From assembly GCA_964555515.1 (NCBI GenBank), contig CAZKSJ010000007.1, positions 1 to 32,025 of the forward strand: DNA of 32,025 bases, given 5' to 3'. Below the pieces are notes generated by a model. It worked only from the letters and a program-made list of their open reading frames with translations, did not search any database and was not told the origin of the DNA. This document shows positions 23,256-31,402 of the stretch, piece by piece. Origin of the DNA: UBA1388 sp964555515. GTDB taxonomy: Bacteria; Patescibacteriota; Microgenomatia; UBA1400; PJMF01. How positions within the stretch are numbered: position 1 is the first letter of the stretch; each line of letters begins with the position of its first letter. Position numbers and translations under genes: made by a program.

Positions 23256-24326
23256 CTACTCCTTTACCTTGCTCAGGTGTCTGGTTTTTGCCCAAATCAA
23301 AACGCCAAAAACCAAGGATATTGCTGCCAGTATTGTAATCAACTTGCCGAAACTATTCAAATACAAAGACAGAATGCCCATCATCAGGGTTGCTGCCCAA
23401 TAAAAAACCGCCACCTGGGTTTTAGTCCAGTGAAATTCATCAAGTAATTTGTGATGGAGATGACCTCTGTCTCCCCAGAGCGGTGATTTGCCTGCTAAAA
23501 TTCGGCGGGTGATGGTAAAGATGGCGTCGGCGGTAGGAATGGCCAATACCATCAGAATAGTTGCTACCTTTGCTCCAGACAAAATTGCTAACACACTCAA
23601 AAAATAGCCAGCCAGTGAGCCAGCGCCATAACCCGGCAGGATCTTTTGTGGATAAAAATTCCAGATCAAAAAGCCCAAGAAGGCGCCAGCAGCGATGAAG
23701 CTGAGGACGGTGGTATTAAATGAAGTTGGATCGCTGAGGTACTGCATTGACAGAATACCCACAAAAACTAGAGCAATTGACACAAATCCAGGCATTTGTC
23801 CATCAACTCCCTTAGACCAATTGACGATATTCATGTTCCATAGAATAAAAAACAAAGCAAACAGATCGGATAAGATCCACAAATTTCGTTCAGATCCAAA
23901 GAGAAATAAACTAATCTGAGGTTGGTCCAAATGAATCACGCCTGAGCCAAATGGGTTAGAAATAAAAGCGATGCCAATGCCTGAGCCTACCACCATCAGC
24001 GCTGCAATGAGACCAGTGACTAATCTAATCATGGGGTGCACATCAAAAATATCATCAAGCGTGCCCACCACAGTTAAGACGAGTGCCCCCATCATAATAG
24101 CTAATAGTTGATAGTCGTAATGGAGAAATAGGACGCTACCAAGTAGTACGCTCAAAAATATGACAATCCCTCCTCCTCTGGGTACGGGTTGGGTGTGCAC
24201 TTTTTTTAAATGATAGACTTTTTGAGGATCGTCCAACCAACCTTGGGTACGATAAAGTTTGATCACCAACGGTGTGATTGCCGCTGCAAACAAAGCAGTA
24301 ATGGTGAGTGACCAAATAGCCAGCAT
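23256..24326 (-). CDS. WecA/MraY-like polyprenyl-phosphate sugar-1-phosphate transferase
   Basis: 356 residues, about ten membrane helices. Conserved features: PVPRGGGIVIF (substrate-entry motif), the Mg-binding DD pair in GTLDDIFDVHP (D91, D92), the NIVNWSKGVDGQMPG motif (about 166-180; usually N-x-x-N-x-x-D-G-x-x-G, here with SK in the middle), IPTADAIFTITRR, and GDRGHLHHKLL, the His-rich loop typical of WecA/TagO-type enzymes rather than MraY. It should transfer a sugar-1-phosphate from a UDP-sugar to undecaprenyl phosphate on the cytoplasmic face, starting a lipid-linked glycan. Its ATG overlaps the stop of the upstream small gene (TAATG) and it is tightly coupled to ubiA downstream. Confidence 0.9.
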   Translation of the reverse strand: MLAIWSLTITALFAAAITPLVIKLYRTQGWLDDPQKVYHLKKVHTQPVPRGGGIVIFLSVLLGSVLFLHYDYQLLAIMMGALVLTVVGTLDDIFDVHPMIRLVTGLIAALMVVGSGIGIAFISNPFGSGVIHLDQPQISLFLFGSERNLWILSDLFALFFILWNMNIVNWSKGVDGQMPGFVSIALVFVGILSMQYLSDPTSFNTTVLSFIAAGAFLGFLIWNFYPQKILPGYGAGSLAGYFLSVLAILSGAKVATILMVLAIPTADAIFTITRRILAGKSPLWGDRGHLHHKLLDEFHWTKTQVAVFYWAATLMMGILSLYLNSFGKLITILAAISLVFGVLIWAKTRHLSKVKE

Positions 24327-24694
24327 TAAATTGTGATCAAAATAATTCTAAATACTACGAGTAACAACATCGCTTGAATAAAAGCAGTCATCCAGGCATA
24401 TAGTTTGAGGATGAGTACGTCTAAATCTTTAAAAATCCCGATCATAATCAGCTGCAGGAGTGTGATTAAGAAAGAAATAACAGGAAAGAGCAGCATCCAA
24501 GCTTTGTTTGCCAGAGCACCGCTGGCCAAGGGTAAGGTATAAAAAATTGGCAGTTGCGGTTGGGCAACAAAGTAGTAGACCACAGCAGCAAGTGTAATTG
24601 CTGCTGTTAGATACAAAGAAATCAAAGCCTCTTTTTTGACATCAAGCGGTACTAAACTCCACTGACCCATTGATCCAATTCGCAACTTCATCAT
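24326..24694 (-). CDS. Small membrane protein of unknown function in the glycosylation block
   Basis: 122 residues with three or four hydrophobic segments (about 25-45, 50-85 as one or two, 98-120). No catalytic motif. The layout (LYLTAAITLAAVVYYFVAQPQLPIFYTLP) suggests a small integral membrane helper. The stop overlaps the start of the WecA-like gene (TAATG), so the two are translationally coupled and probably work in the same pathway. Two ATGs open the frame at 24694 and 24691. A perfect extended -10 (TGCTATAAT, 24698-24703) places the expected start point exactly on the second ATG, so the true protein may be one residue shorter and its message leaderless. Family not recognised. Confidence 0.7.
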   Translation of the reverse strand: MMKLRIGSMGQWSLVPLDVKKEALISLYLTAAITLAAVVYYFVAQPQLPIFYTLPLASGALANKAWMLLFPVISFLITLLQLIMIGIFKDLDVLILKLYAWMTAFIQAMLLLVVFRIILITI

Positions 24695-24697
24695 TTC

Positions 24698-24703
24698 ATT
24701 ATA
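24698..24703 (-). promoter_or_regulatory. Extended -10 box starting the small-protein/WecA-like/UbiA/PMT unit
   Basis: Minus strand TGCTATAAT; 6 nt separate the box from the second ATG (24691). No -35 box of note. It would start a transcript covering at least four genes down to 20783. Confidence 0.5.
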
Positions 24704-24733
24704 GCAGTCTTGAGGGGGAGAAGCAGCGATCAG

Positions 24734-26520
24734 TTACCTGTCAAGTGACCTGTTTTGCCAAAGAGTGAAATGCTCGTATAAATTGACTAGTCGGTAATTT
24801 TCTGACAAGTAGTTGTCTAAACCTGGTAGTGGCACAGACTCATTGTTCATGACCACAATCGCAGCTGTTTGTTCTGTGATAATGTGTTGCATGGTTTCTT
24901 CATAAGCATCGAAATCATGGATGTGAAACGCCACAGTAAACCTACCCACAGGATGTCTTTCACTGAGGGCATACAACATTGGGTTGGTTCCCCAAATAAA
25001 CAAAGTATCTCCTGGCAAAGATTTTAAATAGGCGGCAGCTTGATAGTTGTCAAACATCATGGAGTTGAATGATTGGTAATACTCTGCCTGTGAAAAATTA
25101 CCTGTAAGGAAGTGCCAATAGTCTTGATAGTAATCTTTGGTTGAATAGGGTGCAATTTTCATCACCACCATCAAACCGATGAATAAGCTAACCATCGCTA
25201 AAGTTATGCCCGATCTGAATAAGATGGTGGCTACAGAGCGATTTTTAGTGAGCAATGCCGATCCTACCCCCGCCACCATCAGCGTAAACGGCGGCACGAC
25301 TTGCATGAAGTAATGAGGGTAAGGTCTATTAGAAAGGAGGCTGGCCACCAAGGCCAAACCTGACCACATCATCAGCCACTGCAGTGGCTGATGCATCCTT
25401 TTGCCAATCACACTTAGACCAGCTAACAAAAACAGCAAAAACACTAACTTGCCTGGCAAGGTAAACCAAAAAGCCANNNNNNNNNNNNNNNNNNNNNNNN
25501 NNNNNNNNNNNNNNNNNNNNNNNNNNNNNNNNNNNNNNNNNNNNNNNNNNNNNNNNNNNNNNNNNNNNNNNNNNNNGCTAACAAAAACAGCAAAAACACT
25601 AACTTGCCTGGCAAGGTAAACCAAAAAGCCAGCCAGGATTGAGAAAGACCTAGGTCCCAGTTGCCAGCGTACCGGAAGTTATAGAGTAGGCCATAATCTA
25701 GATAAGCATGACCAGCGCCAACTGCGACAAAATATAGAATTGAAGCCAAGATAGGAATGACCAAACCCACCAACAACCACAGTTCAGCTTTTAACACAGA
25801 TAACAACAGTTGTAACCAAGCATGGAACTTTTGTTTTTTAAGAGTAATTTTGTTAACTAAGATCAACCAACCAATCACCGCTATCGCTGCATAATCAAAG
25901 ATGGCGGGCACTTTGGTCAACACCGCCAGACTTAATAAACCACTTGCACTAATTAACAAAGCGGGCTCGACCCAGGGACGAGTATTTTTAGACTGATTGG
26001 TTGATTTTTTAGCCATCAGCTGCTGCCAATACTTTGTTTTTTGAAGCACCAGGACGCCAAACAAGACAAAGCCCATCACAAACAACTCACCATTTGGAAT
26101 ATGACCCTCAAACCAAGGTAAAGAAGTCAGGAGTACGAAAAAGAAGCCCCCAAAAGCCGCACCGGCTGTTGATCGCCACAAATTACGGGCGACAAAGTAC
26201 CAAGCAGTGGTGGTCATTAACATCCAAAAATAAAACAGCACGCGAAAATTTAGTTGTGAATCTGCTCTAGCCAAGTAATAAATGATTGGCGTTTTATGAT
26301 CGATGATGTCTTGATATAAAACTTGTCCATCGTTAAGCGCTTGACCAATCGTCAGGTAGATGGCTTCATCCCCATACCAATATGGTTCAGCAAAATTTGG
26401 CAACCTCAAAAGTGTCATTAACAGCAGTAAAATAGCCAGCTGCACTGGAATCTTCAGCAGAAGCCGGGAGATACTTGATAGGACAGATCGAGAGGAGTTA
26501 GCGAATGAAGTTTTGGGCAT
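24734..26520 (-). CDS. ArnT/PMT-like GT-C glycosyltransferase, interrupted by an artificial gap
   Basis: The frame is broken by 100 Ns but both sides encode the same AFWFTLPGKLVFLLFLL. Removing one 55-bp copy and the Ns (155 bp) leaves 1632 bp, one continuous frame of 543 residues. The protein has about 11 membrane segments. The first outside loop has YGDEAIYLTIGQAL (D, E about 51-52 from the ATG), followed by LYQDIIDHKTP, both typical of ArnT-like GT-C enzymes using a polyprenyl-phosphate sugar donor; the C-terminal ~100 residues form a soluble outer domain ending in YEHFTLWQNRSLD. The ATG at 26520 is preferred; a TTG nine bases upstream is possible. Acceptor and sugar are unknown. It lies between the small membrane protein and the GT2 gene, all on the minus strand. 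Confidence 0.85.
25422..25476. repeat. 55-bp direct repeat, left copy (contig-end overlap)
   Basis: Identical over 55 bp to 25577-25631, immediately left of the N-run. Both copies encode the same part of one protein. Best read as the same genomic bases represented at two contig ends. Confidence 0.9.
25477..25576. other. Assembly gap of exactly 100 N
   Basis: A run of 100 Ns, a usual placeholder for a gap of unknown size. The flanking 55-bp identity shows that the true distance is probably negative (the contigs overlap). Confidence 0.97.
25577..25631. repeat. 55-bp direct repeat, right copy (contig-end overlap)
   Basis: Exact copy of 25422-25476, starting at the first base after the N-run. 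Confidence 0.9.
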
Positions 26521-26600
26521 GGCATCCAAACCAAAAAAAATTATGTGGTGATGCCCATTGTAGAGAATTGCTCCGCAACAATCAATGAAACTTTGATAAA

Positions 26601-28106
26601 TTATACTTTTTCGGTGACTTTGTACTCAATGTATTTGCCCAACATTAAACGGGTGTGGGCGTCAATACCGGGTAGAGCCGAGAAAAAGAAACCAATGATA
26701 GGCAGCAGCAAGAATTCTAAGGGTTGCAGAATATACGACAGGTAACGGCGCTTGTCTGGCCTCGGGGGACGGTTGATCGCGTCCAAAATAAAGATCACCA
26801 CTAGGGAAATCAGCGACAACGTGAGCAGCGTTGAGGTTACCTGCGGTAGAGTTTTACCCAAAACTGTTCGGTTGAAATTGGGATTCAGTAGTGGTGGCAG
26901 AAATGCAGAAATGGTGATGGCAAACCAGTTGACCGGCCACAAAAAATGATCCTCAATCACTTTTAGTACCCGGAGTGTTTTGTCCCAAAAAGGAATTCTT
27001 TTGGCCATAATGAATTTTTTAATAATGTAGGCATCATCGCTCACACCCCATGCCCATCGCTTGAGTTGCTCATACTGATTCTTCATCGATCCCCACGCGG
27101 TATTAGATTCCGCCGCATCAGCATAAATGGGTAAAAAGATTGGTTCAACCTCAAAATCTCCATCTTTTGCAAAATAAGATTTAAAAAATAAACGATAATC
27201 CTCGGGAATGACATCGGTGTCCCAGTAACCAATGTCGTGCACATGTTTGAGGGAAGTGCTGTAGGTGGAAAAATTTATCAATCGGTCTCGTCTCATCAAA
27301 ATATACATTTGAATGACTGAAAACATCGAGGCCAGCACTCTGATTGGTGCCGGAACTTTCCAGATATTATTGTAGAACACGATTGCACCCTGCCAGATGT
27401 GATTGTAAGGTTTAGGATTGGCCAAAAATGCATAAGTGAGCGCTGCAAAATAAGAATGATGAAAGAGCGCATCAGCATCCTCACTACTGATGGTGATCAT
27501 TTCAATGGGAACATGACCTTCATCAACTAGCTGCAGTTTAGCTTTTTTTGCACCCCAGCAAGTATTAGAAGATTTTCCCTTAATTTCGCCTAAAATATCG
27601 GGATGAAAGGTGGTCCATAAGTGACCAAAGTGAGTACCAAACTCTTTTTTGAGCAGTTTAGCTTTTTCCTCAGCAGCTTCACCTTCCCTCACTTCAAAAG
27701 AAACCATGATATGTAGATTTGAGTGGGGATAAGTTTGTTTAGTCAATGCGCCCAGGGTTCGTTGAAGCGTCGGTAATGGCTCTTTATAAGTGGGAATGAC
27801 AATAATGTGGTGAAGCTGATCCCATTTACCTGGGAATCTTGACTTGAGATCTTTAATCCAATCAAATCGGCTGGCCGCCTTAATTTTAAAATGAGCCACC
27901 ACTGCCAACACTGCCAAGGTGAAAGATCTATACAGCCAATAAACAGCAAAAGCAATCACGTAGTAAGCCACCAAGGTAGGAAAAAAGAATGAGCCCCAAA
28001 AGGGGAACAAAATTAGTGACCAAGACATAAATCCAGGCAAAATTTCCAGAAAACGTTGTGTTTTGACCGGATGTCTAGTGATGTAAGTTCTTAAGTGATC
28101 GCTCAT
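26601..28106 (-). CDS. Membrane-bound family 2 glycosyltransferase
   Basis: 501 residues. Two membrane helices at about 26-50 and 52-75, a GT-A catalytic domain (about 95-365) and three helices near the C-terminus (about 395-420, 434-455, 465-490). Catalytic-domain marks: IIVIPTYKEP at the nucleotide-binding strand, D210-A-D212 (metal/UDP binding), E302-D303 as probable catalytic acid pair, and QLKRW (347-351), the QxxRW motif of processive GT2 enzymes such as cellulose and hyaluronan synthases. It could therefore polymerise and extrude a glycan; product unknown. The gene follows tatD by only 6 nt with no ribosome site, so it is probably cotranscribed and coupled. It stands at the upstream end of the envelope-glycan block. 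Confidence 0.88.
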   Translation of the reverse strand: MSDHLRTYITRHPVKTQRFLEILPGFMSWSLILFPFWGSFFFPTLVAYYVIAFAVYWLYRSFTLAVLAVVAHFKIKAASRFDWIKDLKSRFPGKWDQLHHIIVIPTYKEPLPTLQRTLGALTKQTYPHSNLHIMVSFEVREGEAAEEKAKLLKKEFGTHFGHLWTTFHPDILGEIKGKSSNTCWGAKKAKLQLVDEGHVPIEMITISSEDADALFHHSYFAALTYAFLANPKPYNHIWQGAIVFYNNIWKVPAPIRVLASMFSVIQMYILMRRDRLINFSTYSTSLKHVHDIGYWDTDVIPEDYRLFFKSYFAKDGDFEVEPIFLPIYADAAESNTAWGSMKNQYEQLKRWAWGVSDDAYIIKKFIMAKRIPFWDKTLRVLKVIEDHFLWPVNWFAITISAFLPPLLNPNFNRTVLGKTLPQVTSTLLTLSLISLVVIFILDAINRPPRPDKRRYLSYILQPLEFLLLPIIGFFFSALPGIDAHTRLMLGKYIEYKVTEKV

Positions 28107-28112
28107 GGATTG

Positions 28113-28952
28113 CTAACTGTTATGTTTGATGGGCCTGAAAGCGGGAAAAAATAATTGTGTATTCTCAAATATTTGCTGAGTATCTAGATCAAAGGTTTGT
28201 TTCAGGTACCTTGCCGTTAATTCTATCATTTCTGGCAGGCAAGTTTGACCACGATGTGGCATTGGGGGTAAATAGGGCGCGTCTGTTTCTAGCAAAATCC
28301 TCCTGGGTGGCGTCATCTTCACCAGAGTGCTCAGCTCATCGGCACGAGGGTAAGTGACATTGCCATCGACTCCAACGTAAGCTCCAAAATCAAGTGCTTT
28401 TTTGAGAAAAGATGGTGGCCCAGACACACAATGCAAGACAAATGGTTGGGTGCATGCAGATTGATGGTATGTTTCTAAGAAATCCCAATAAGCTTGTTCT
28501 GCTTTGTCTCTGAGGTGAATGATCAGCGGCAAATTTAACTGACTGGCTAAGTTTAAGTGTTGCTGCAACAACCATTTTTGCAGCTGGATAATGGCTGATG
28601 CTTGGGTTTGATTAACTGGGAGGCGAAAGTAATCCAGACCACATTCGCCAATAGCAATGACTTGAGTAGAACTGGCTAGCGTTTGCATTTGGTCGAGCTC
28701 AGTGGCAAGTTTGTTTTTTGCTGTTGCTATCGAGTCATTGATTGGTTGGGCAGATTCGGGATGTACTCCTACTGCGCATCGCCACTGATCAACCTGGCTT
28801 GCTTGATCAATGGCGATCCGGCTGGACGGTAAGTCGACGCCAATTAACAAGGCACCCACCACGCCATGCGCTTGCGCTCGTTGCCAATGATGTTGCCATT
28901 CATCCTTCAAGGGTGACAAATTATAGTGGACGTGGGTATCAATAATTGGCAT
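28113..28952 (-). CDS. tatD: TatD-family metal-dependent DNase
   Basis: 279 residues, a TIM-barrel amidohydrolase of the TatD/YcfH/YabD group. Metal ligands: DTHVH (H7, H9), GECGLDY (E103), IIHLR (H146), LHC (H174) and ETDAPYLPP (D224). All expected ligands are present, so it should be active as a 3'-5' exonuclease or D-aminoacyl/DNA-processing hydrolase of this family. In many bacteria the gene sits next to metG, as here, with metG 78 nt upstream. The ATG at 28952 has no convincing ribosome site. Downstream it is almost fused to the GT2 gene. Confidence 0.93.
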   Translation of the reverse strand: MPIIDTHVHYNLSPLKDEWQHHWQRAQAHGVVGALLIGVDLPSSRIAIDQASQVDQWRCAVGVHPESAQPINDSIATAKNKLATELDQMQTLASSTQVIAIGECGLDYFRLPVNQTQASAIIQLQKWLLQQHLNLASQLNLPLIIHLRDKAEQAYWDFLETYHQSACTQPFVLHCVSGPPSFLKKALDFGAYVGVDGNVTYPRADELSTLVKMTPPRRILLETDAPYLPPMPHRGQTCLPEMIELTARYLKQTFDLDTQQIFENTQLFFPAFRPIKHNS

Positions 28953-29030
28953 AGATCTGATTTAATTTACCCCTTTTTGTGTCGTAAAGTGCTCTTGATT
29001 GGGTTACTAATTTGATCAGCGACGCAATTC

Positions 29031-30473
29031 TTATGACTGAATTCTTGGAAATAAGGCCTGATCAAGCTTGTTAATTTTGGCTGAGGAAAAGTGTTTAATG
29101 ATCTGCTCGGCAGTTTCCGGTAAAAACGGTTGTAAGTGCCAACCTATTTTGAGTAGTTGCTTCACCGCCGTTACTAATATTTCACGTCTTTTGACCTCAT
29201 CACTCTCTGCCCAAGGCTTATTCTCACTCAAGAAGCGATCTGTTGCTCCGACCCAGTCGAAGATCAACGATAAAGCTTGTGATAATTCTTGATCATTCAT
29301 CAACCTCGCCAACTCTGGTTCAATAGCTTGGTCTGAAATTTCTGGCCAAAGGAGTAATCCGCCAACTTGATTTTTGTCACACAAAGTTGCCAACCTGGAA
29401 CACAAGTTACCAAGACCATTGGCTAAGTCTGCGTTGTAGCTTTCCTTGAACTTGGCGATGGAAAAATCCCCATCACTGTGAGTTGGCACATGGCGCAACA
29501 GGTAGTAGCGCACAGGCTCTAGACCATAATCCTGCACTATTTGAAAAGGATCAATCACGTTTCCTAACGACTTACTCATTTTTTGGCCTTCAACGGTCAC
29601 ATAACCGTGCACCGAAATGGTTTTTGGTATTGCCAGCCCAGCCGAGAGCAACATACCAATCCAATAAACGGCGTGGAAGCGAGCTATGCCCTTGCCAATT
29701 ACGTGAGCCTCTGCTGGCCAAAATTGATTGAAAAGGGCATCGTCATATCCCCACCCAATGGCGGTTAAGTAAATACTTAGGGCATCAAACCAAACATACA
29801 TTACTTGTGAATCGTCGCCAGGCACGGGAACACCCAAGCCCCGCGCTCTCCCCACCGATCGTGACACACTAAAATCTTCCAGCCCAGACCTGATAAATCC
29901 CAACATTTCCTGTTTGTATTGGTCAGAATTTACTCGTAGCTGATCTGATGCAATCAGCTCTTCAATTTGCTGTTGGTATTTAGATAACTTGAAAAAGTAA
30001 TTAGTTTCTGTGATCTCTTCTGGCACTGTCAGATGTTCTGGACACTTACCATCAACCAACTCGCTCTTTGTATAGTAACTTTCACAACCCACGCAGTAGA
30101 GACCGGTGTACTTTTTGGTATAAATATCACCGTTAGCTTCACACAACTGCCATAACTTTTGTACACCCGGCCAATGGTTAGTTTGGTCGCTGCCTCTCAT
30201 GAATCTAGTCAGGCTGATGTTAAAGTGTTCAAATGCATTTTGGAAGATTTGCGCGTACTCGTCTAGCCAAGCCTGCACAGATTTGTTGGCTTTTTCGGCA
30301 GCCTGCACATTTTTGAGACTATTTTCATCTGTGCCGCAGGTAAACTCAACCTGATCACCCGCCAGACGTGTATGTCTGGCCATGGCATCCGTCTGAAACC
30401 ACTCCAGAATATGTCCCAGATGTGGTTGCGCGTTAATATAAGGAATGGCGGCGGTGAAGTATTTATTTGACAT
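29031..30473 (-). CDS. metG: Methionyl-tRNA synthetase
   Basis: 480 residues. Class I signature PHLGHILEW (H18-L-G-H21) and KMSKS (298-302). A single zinc knuckle is formed by C127-x2-C130 and C144-x2-H147, as in the one-zinc bacterial type. The anticodon-binding helical domain follows, with NGLGNLCSRL-like sequence and W in the ENKPW motif. The C-terminal tRNA-binding (EMAP-like) domain of longer MetRS forms is absent, so the enzyme is the short, monomer-type form. A TATAAT box (30484-30489) ends 10 nt before the ATG and no Shine-Dalgarno is present, so the leader would be about 4 nt. No T-box or other leader control is possible in that space. Confidence 0.96.
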   Translation of the reverse strand: MSNKYFTAAIPYINAQPHLGHILEWFQTDAMARHTRLAGDQVEFTCGTDENSLKNVQAAEKANKSVQAWLDEYAQIFQNAFEHFNISLTRFMRGSDQTNHWPGVQKLWQLCEANGDIYTKKYTGLYCVGCESYYTKSELVDGKCPEHLTVPEEITETNYFFKLSKYQQQIEELIASDQLRVNSDQYKQEMLGFIRSGLEDFSVSRSVGRARGLGVPVPGDDSQVMYVWFDALSIYLTAIGWGYDDALFNQFWPAEAHVIGKGIARFHAVYWIGMLLSAGLAIPKTISVHGYVTVEGQKMSKSLGNVIDPFQIVQDYGLEPVRYYLLRHVPTHSDGDFSIAKFKESYNADLANGLGNLCSRLATLCDKNQVGGLLLWPEISDQAIEPELARLMNDQELSQALSLIFDWVGATDRFLSENKPWAESDEVKRREILVTAVKQLLKIGWHLQPFLPETAEQIIKHFSSAKINKLDQALFPRIQS

Positions 30474-30483
30474 ACTACAGTTG

Positions 30484-30489
30484 ATTATA
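30484..30489 (-). promoter_or_regulatory. -10 box directly before metG
   Basis: Perfect TATAAT on the minus strand; expected start about 4 nt before the ATG at 30473. The -35 region is weak. Confidence 0.45.
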
Positions 30490-30519
30490 AATGACTTGGA
30501 TTAGAAACGTGATGGTGAA

Positions 30520-30870
30520 TTAAGGAAGCAAACTCTTGATTTTTTTAGCCATATTTTCTGCCCAATTATGAACTGCCAATTTTTCTATAGCTTCATCTGT
30601 GGATGGCTCATCCTTAATTTCTGCCATGCTAGAAATTGTCGCACTGGAAACTTTCAGTTCGTTTTGAATATCCTCATATGAGTAATCGCTGTAGAGTCTT
30701 TTCAAGATACCCATTCTTTTAGAAAGAGTGAGCAACTCACTTTTAGATAAAAACCGGACTAAAAAATCATTCATCTGCTCAATTTTTCGAATATCAGTCA
30801 AAACAATAGTCAGGTCTGTAAACAGAGCTGCTTTTAGAGCCGGCGATATTCTTTTATGCGACGCTTTCAT
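30520..30870 (-). CDS. TrpR/YerC-like helix-turn-helix protein
   Basis: 116 residues. The core (about 30-85) has the TrpR/YerC/YecD layout: IRKIEQMNDFLVRFLSKSEL, LSKRMGILKRL, and the helix-turn-helix YEDIQNELKVSSATIS. In this family the protein is a small all-helical dimer that binds operator DNA. Ligand residues of the true tryptophan repressor cannot be confirmed, and no trp genes are near, so the target is unknown; YerC-type regulators in Firmicutes are likewise poorly understood. A C-terminal extension (about 86-116) ends in a Lys-rich helix. An extended -10 (TGCTATACT, 30899-30904) gives a leader of about 22 nt with a weak AGTAGG ribosome site. Confidence 0.85.
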   Translation of the reverse strand: MKASHKRISPALKAALFTDLTIVLTDIRKIEQMNDFLVRFLSKSELLTLSKRMGILKRLYSDYSYEDIQNELKVSSATISSMAEIKDEPSTDEAIEKLAVHNWAENMAKKIKSLLP

Positions 30871-30898
30871 TGTTAGAAGACCTACTTTAATAGCATAA

Positions 30899-30904
30899 AG
30901 TATA
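30899..30904 (-). promoter_or_regulatory. Extended -10 promoter of the TrpR-like gene
   Basis: Minus strand TGCTATACT; expected start near 30892. The -35 region (ATAGTA at 17 nt) is weak, fitting an extended -10 promoter. The box lies just after the end of the 30910-31377 gene. Confidence 0.5.
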
Positions 30905-30909
30905 GCAAA

Positions 30910-31377
30910 CTATCTTTTGATTACTATCTTTAAAAATATTTCTATACCAATTAAGACTCCAGCCAAAGTCAACACCACTGCGCTAGACAACACGACAGAC
31001 TGGAGCTTTAAAAAAAGTAAGGTCGTGACCAATATTCCTGCCAATAGTCCACGGCGAGTATTTTGCAGAAAAAAACTAGCCATGAAAAAAACTGCCCCAA
31101 AGACTAACAGCAGCAGCGGCCAGTAACTGTGGTAAAGACCAATATTCGCGATTTGAGTGGGACGGACATTGCTCACTAATAAGCCAATCATCAATATAAA
31201 AAATAATCCAATGACTAAAGTTGGCCAGTAAGTTAGGTAATTTTGCCAGATGGGATGGGAGAGATTGAGCTTGAGCTGATTGGGCTGCTGTCGCTTGAAC
31301 GAGAAATTGGGCAGGTGGCGCTTGGCTGCCAACTCATTGAGCCGATCAATAGACAATCTCGATTTTGCTTGAACCAT
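30910..31377 (-). CDS. Small polytopic membrane protein of unknown function
   Basis: 155 residues. A positively charged N-terminus (about 1-45, with KSRLSIDRLNELAAKRH and Lys/Arg-rich stretches) precedes three or four hydrophobic segments at about 52-72, 85-104, 108-125 and 130-150, ending in KIVIKR. The N-terminal tail is likely cytoplasmic. No motif recognised. The gene is divergent from rmuC with only 25 nt between the starts, and the two share a palindromic -10 box, so they are probably expressed together. No Shine-Dalgarno is positioned for the ATG at 31377 (an AGGAG lies about 20 nt upstream, too far). Confidence 0.7.
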   Translation of the reverse strand: MVQAKSRLSIDRLNELAAKRHLPNFSFKRQQPNQLKLNLSHPIWQNYLTYWPTLVIGLFFILMIGLLVSNVRPTQIANIGLYHSYWPLLLLVFGAVFFMASFFLQNTRRGLLAGILVTTLLFLKLQSVVLSSAVVLTLAGVLIGIEIFLKIVIKR

Positions 31378-31394
31378 TGTCTAAGTAGTATACT
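31365..31394 (+). promoter_or_regulatory. Bidirectional promoter with shared palindromic -10 (rmuC and 30910-31377)
   Basis: AGTATACT (31387-31394) is its own reverse complement, so TATACT occurs on both strands. Plus: TTGCTT (31365-31370), 18 nt, TATACT (31389-31394), expected start 1-2 nt before the rmuC ATG at 31403. Minus: TTCAAA (complement of 31409-31414), 16 nt, TATACT, expected start about 3 nt before the ATG at 31377. Both mRNAs would be leaderless or nearly so. Confidence 0.5.
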
Positions 31395-31402
31395 GCTCCT
31401 GT

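Noticed and set aside
25422..25631. Biological direct repeat or target-site duplication around a mobile element
   Set aside because: The copies directly abut exactly 100 Ns and nothing else lies between; a contig overlap explains it better.
24734..26529. Two separate partial glycosyltransferase genes or a pseudogene
   Set aside because: Both halves read the same protein segment at the gap, and removing the duplicated 55 bp plus Ns restores one frame.
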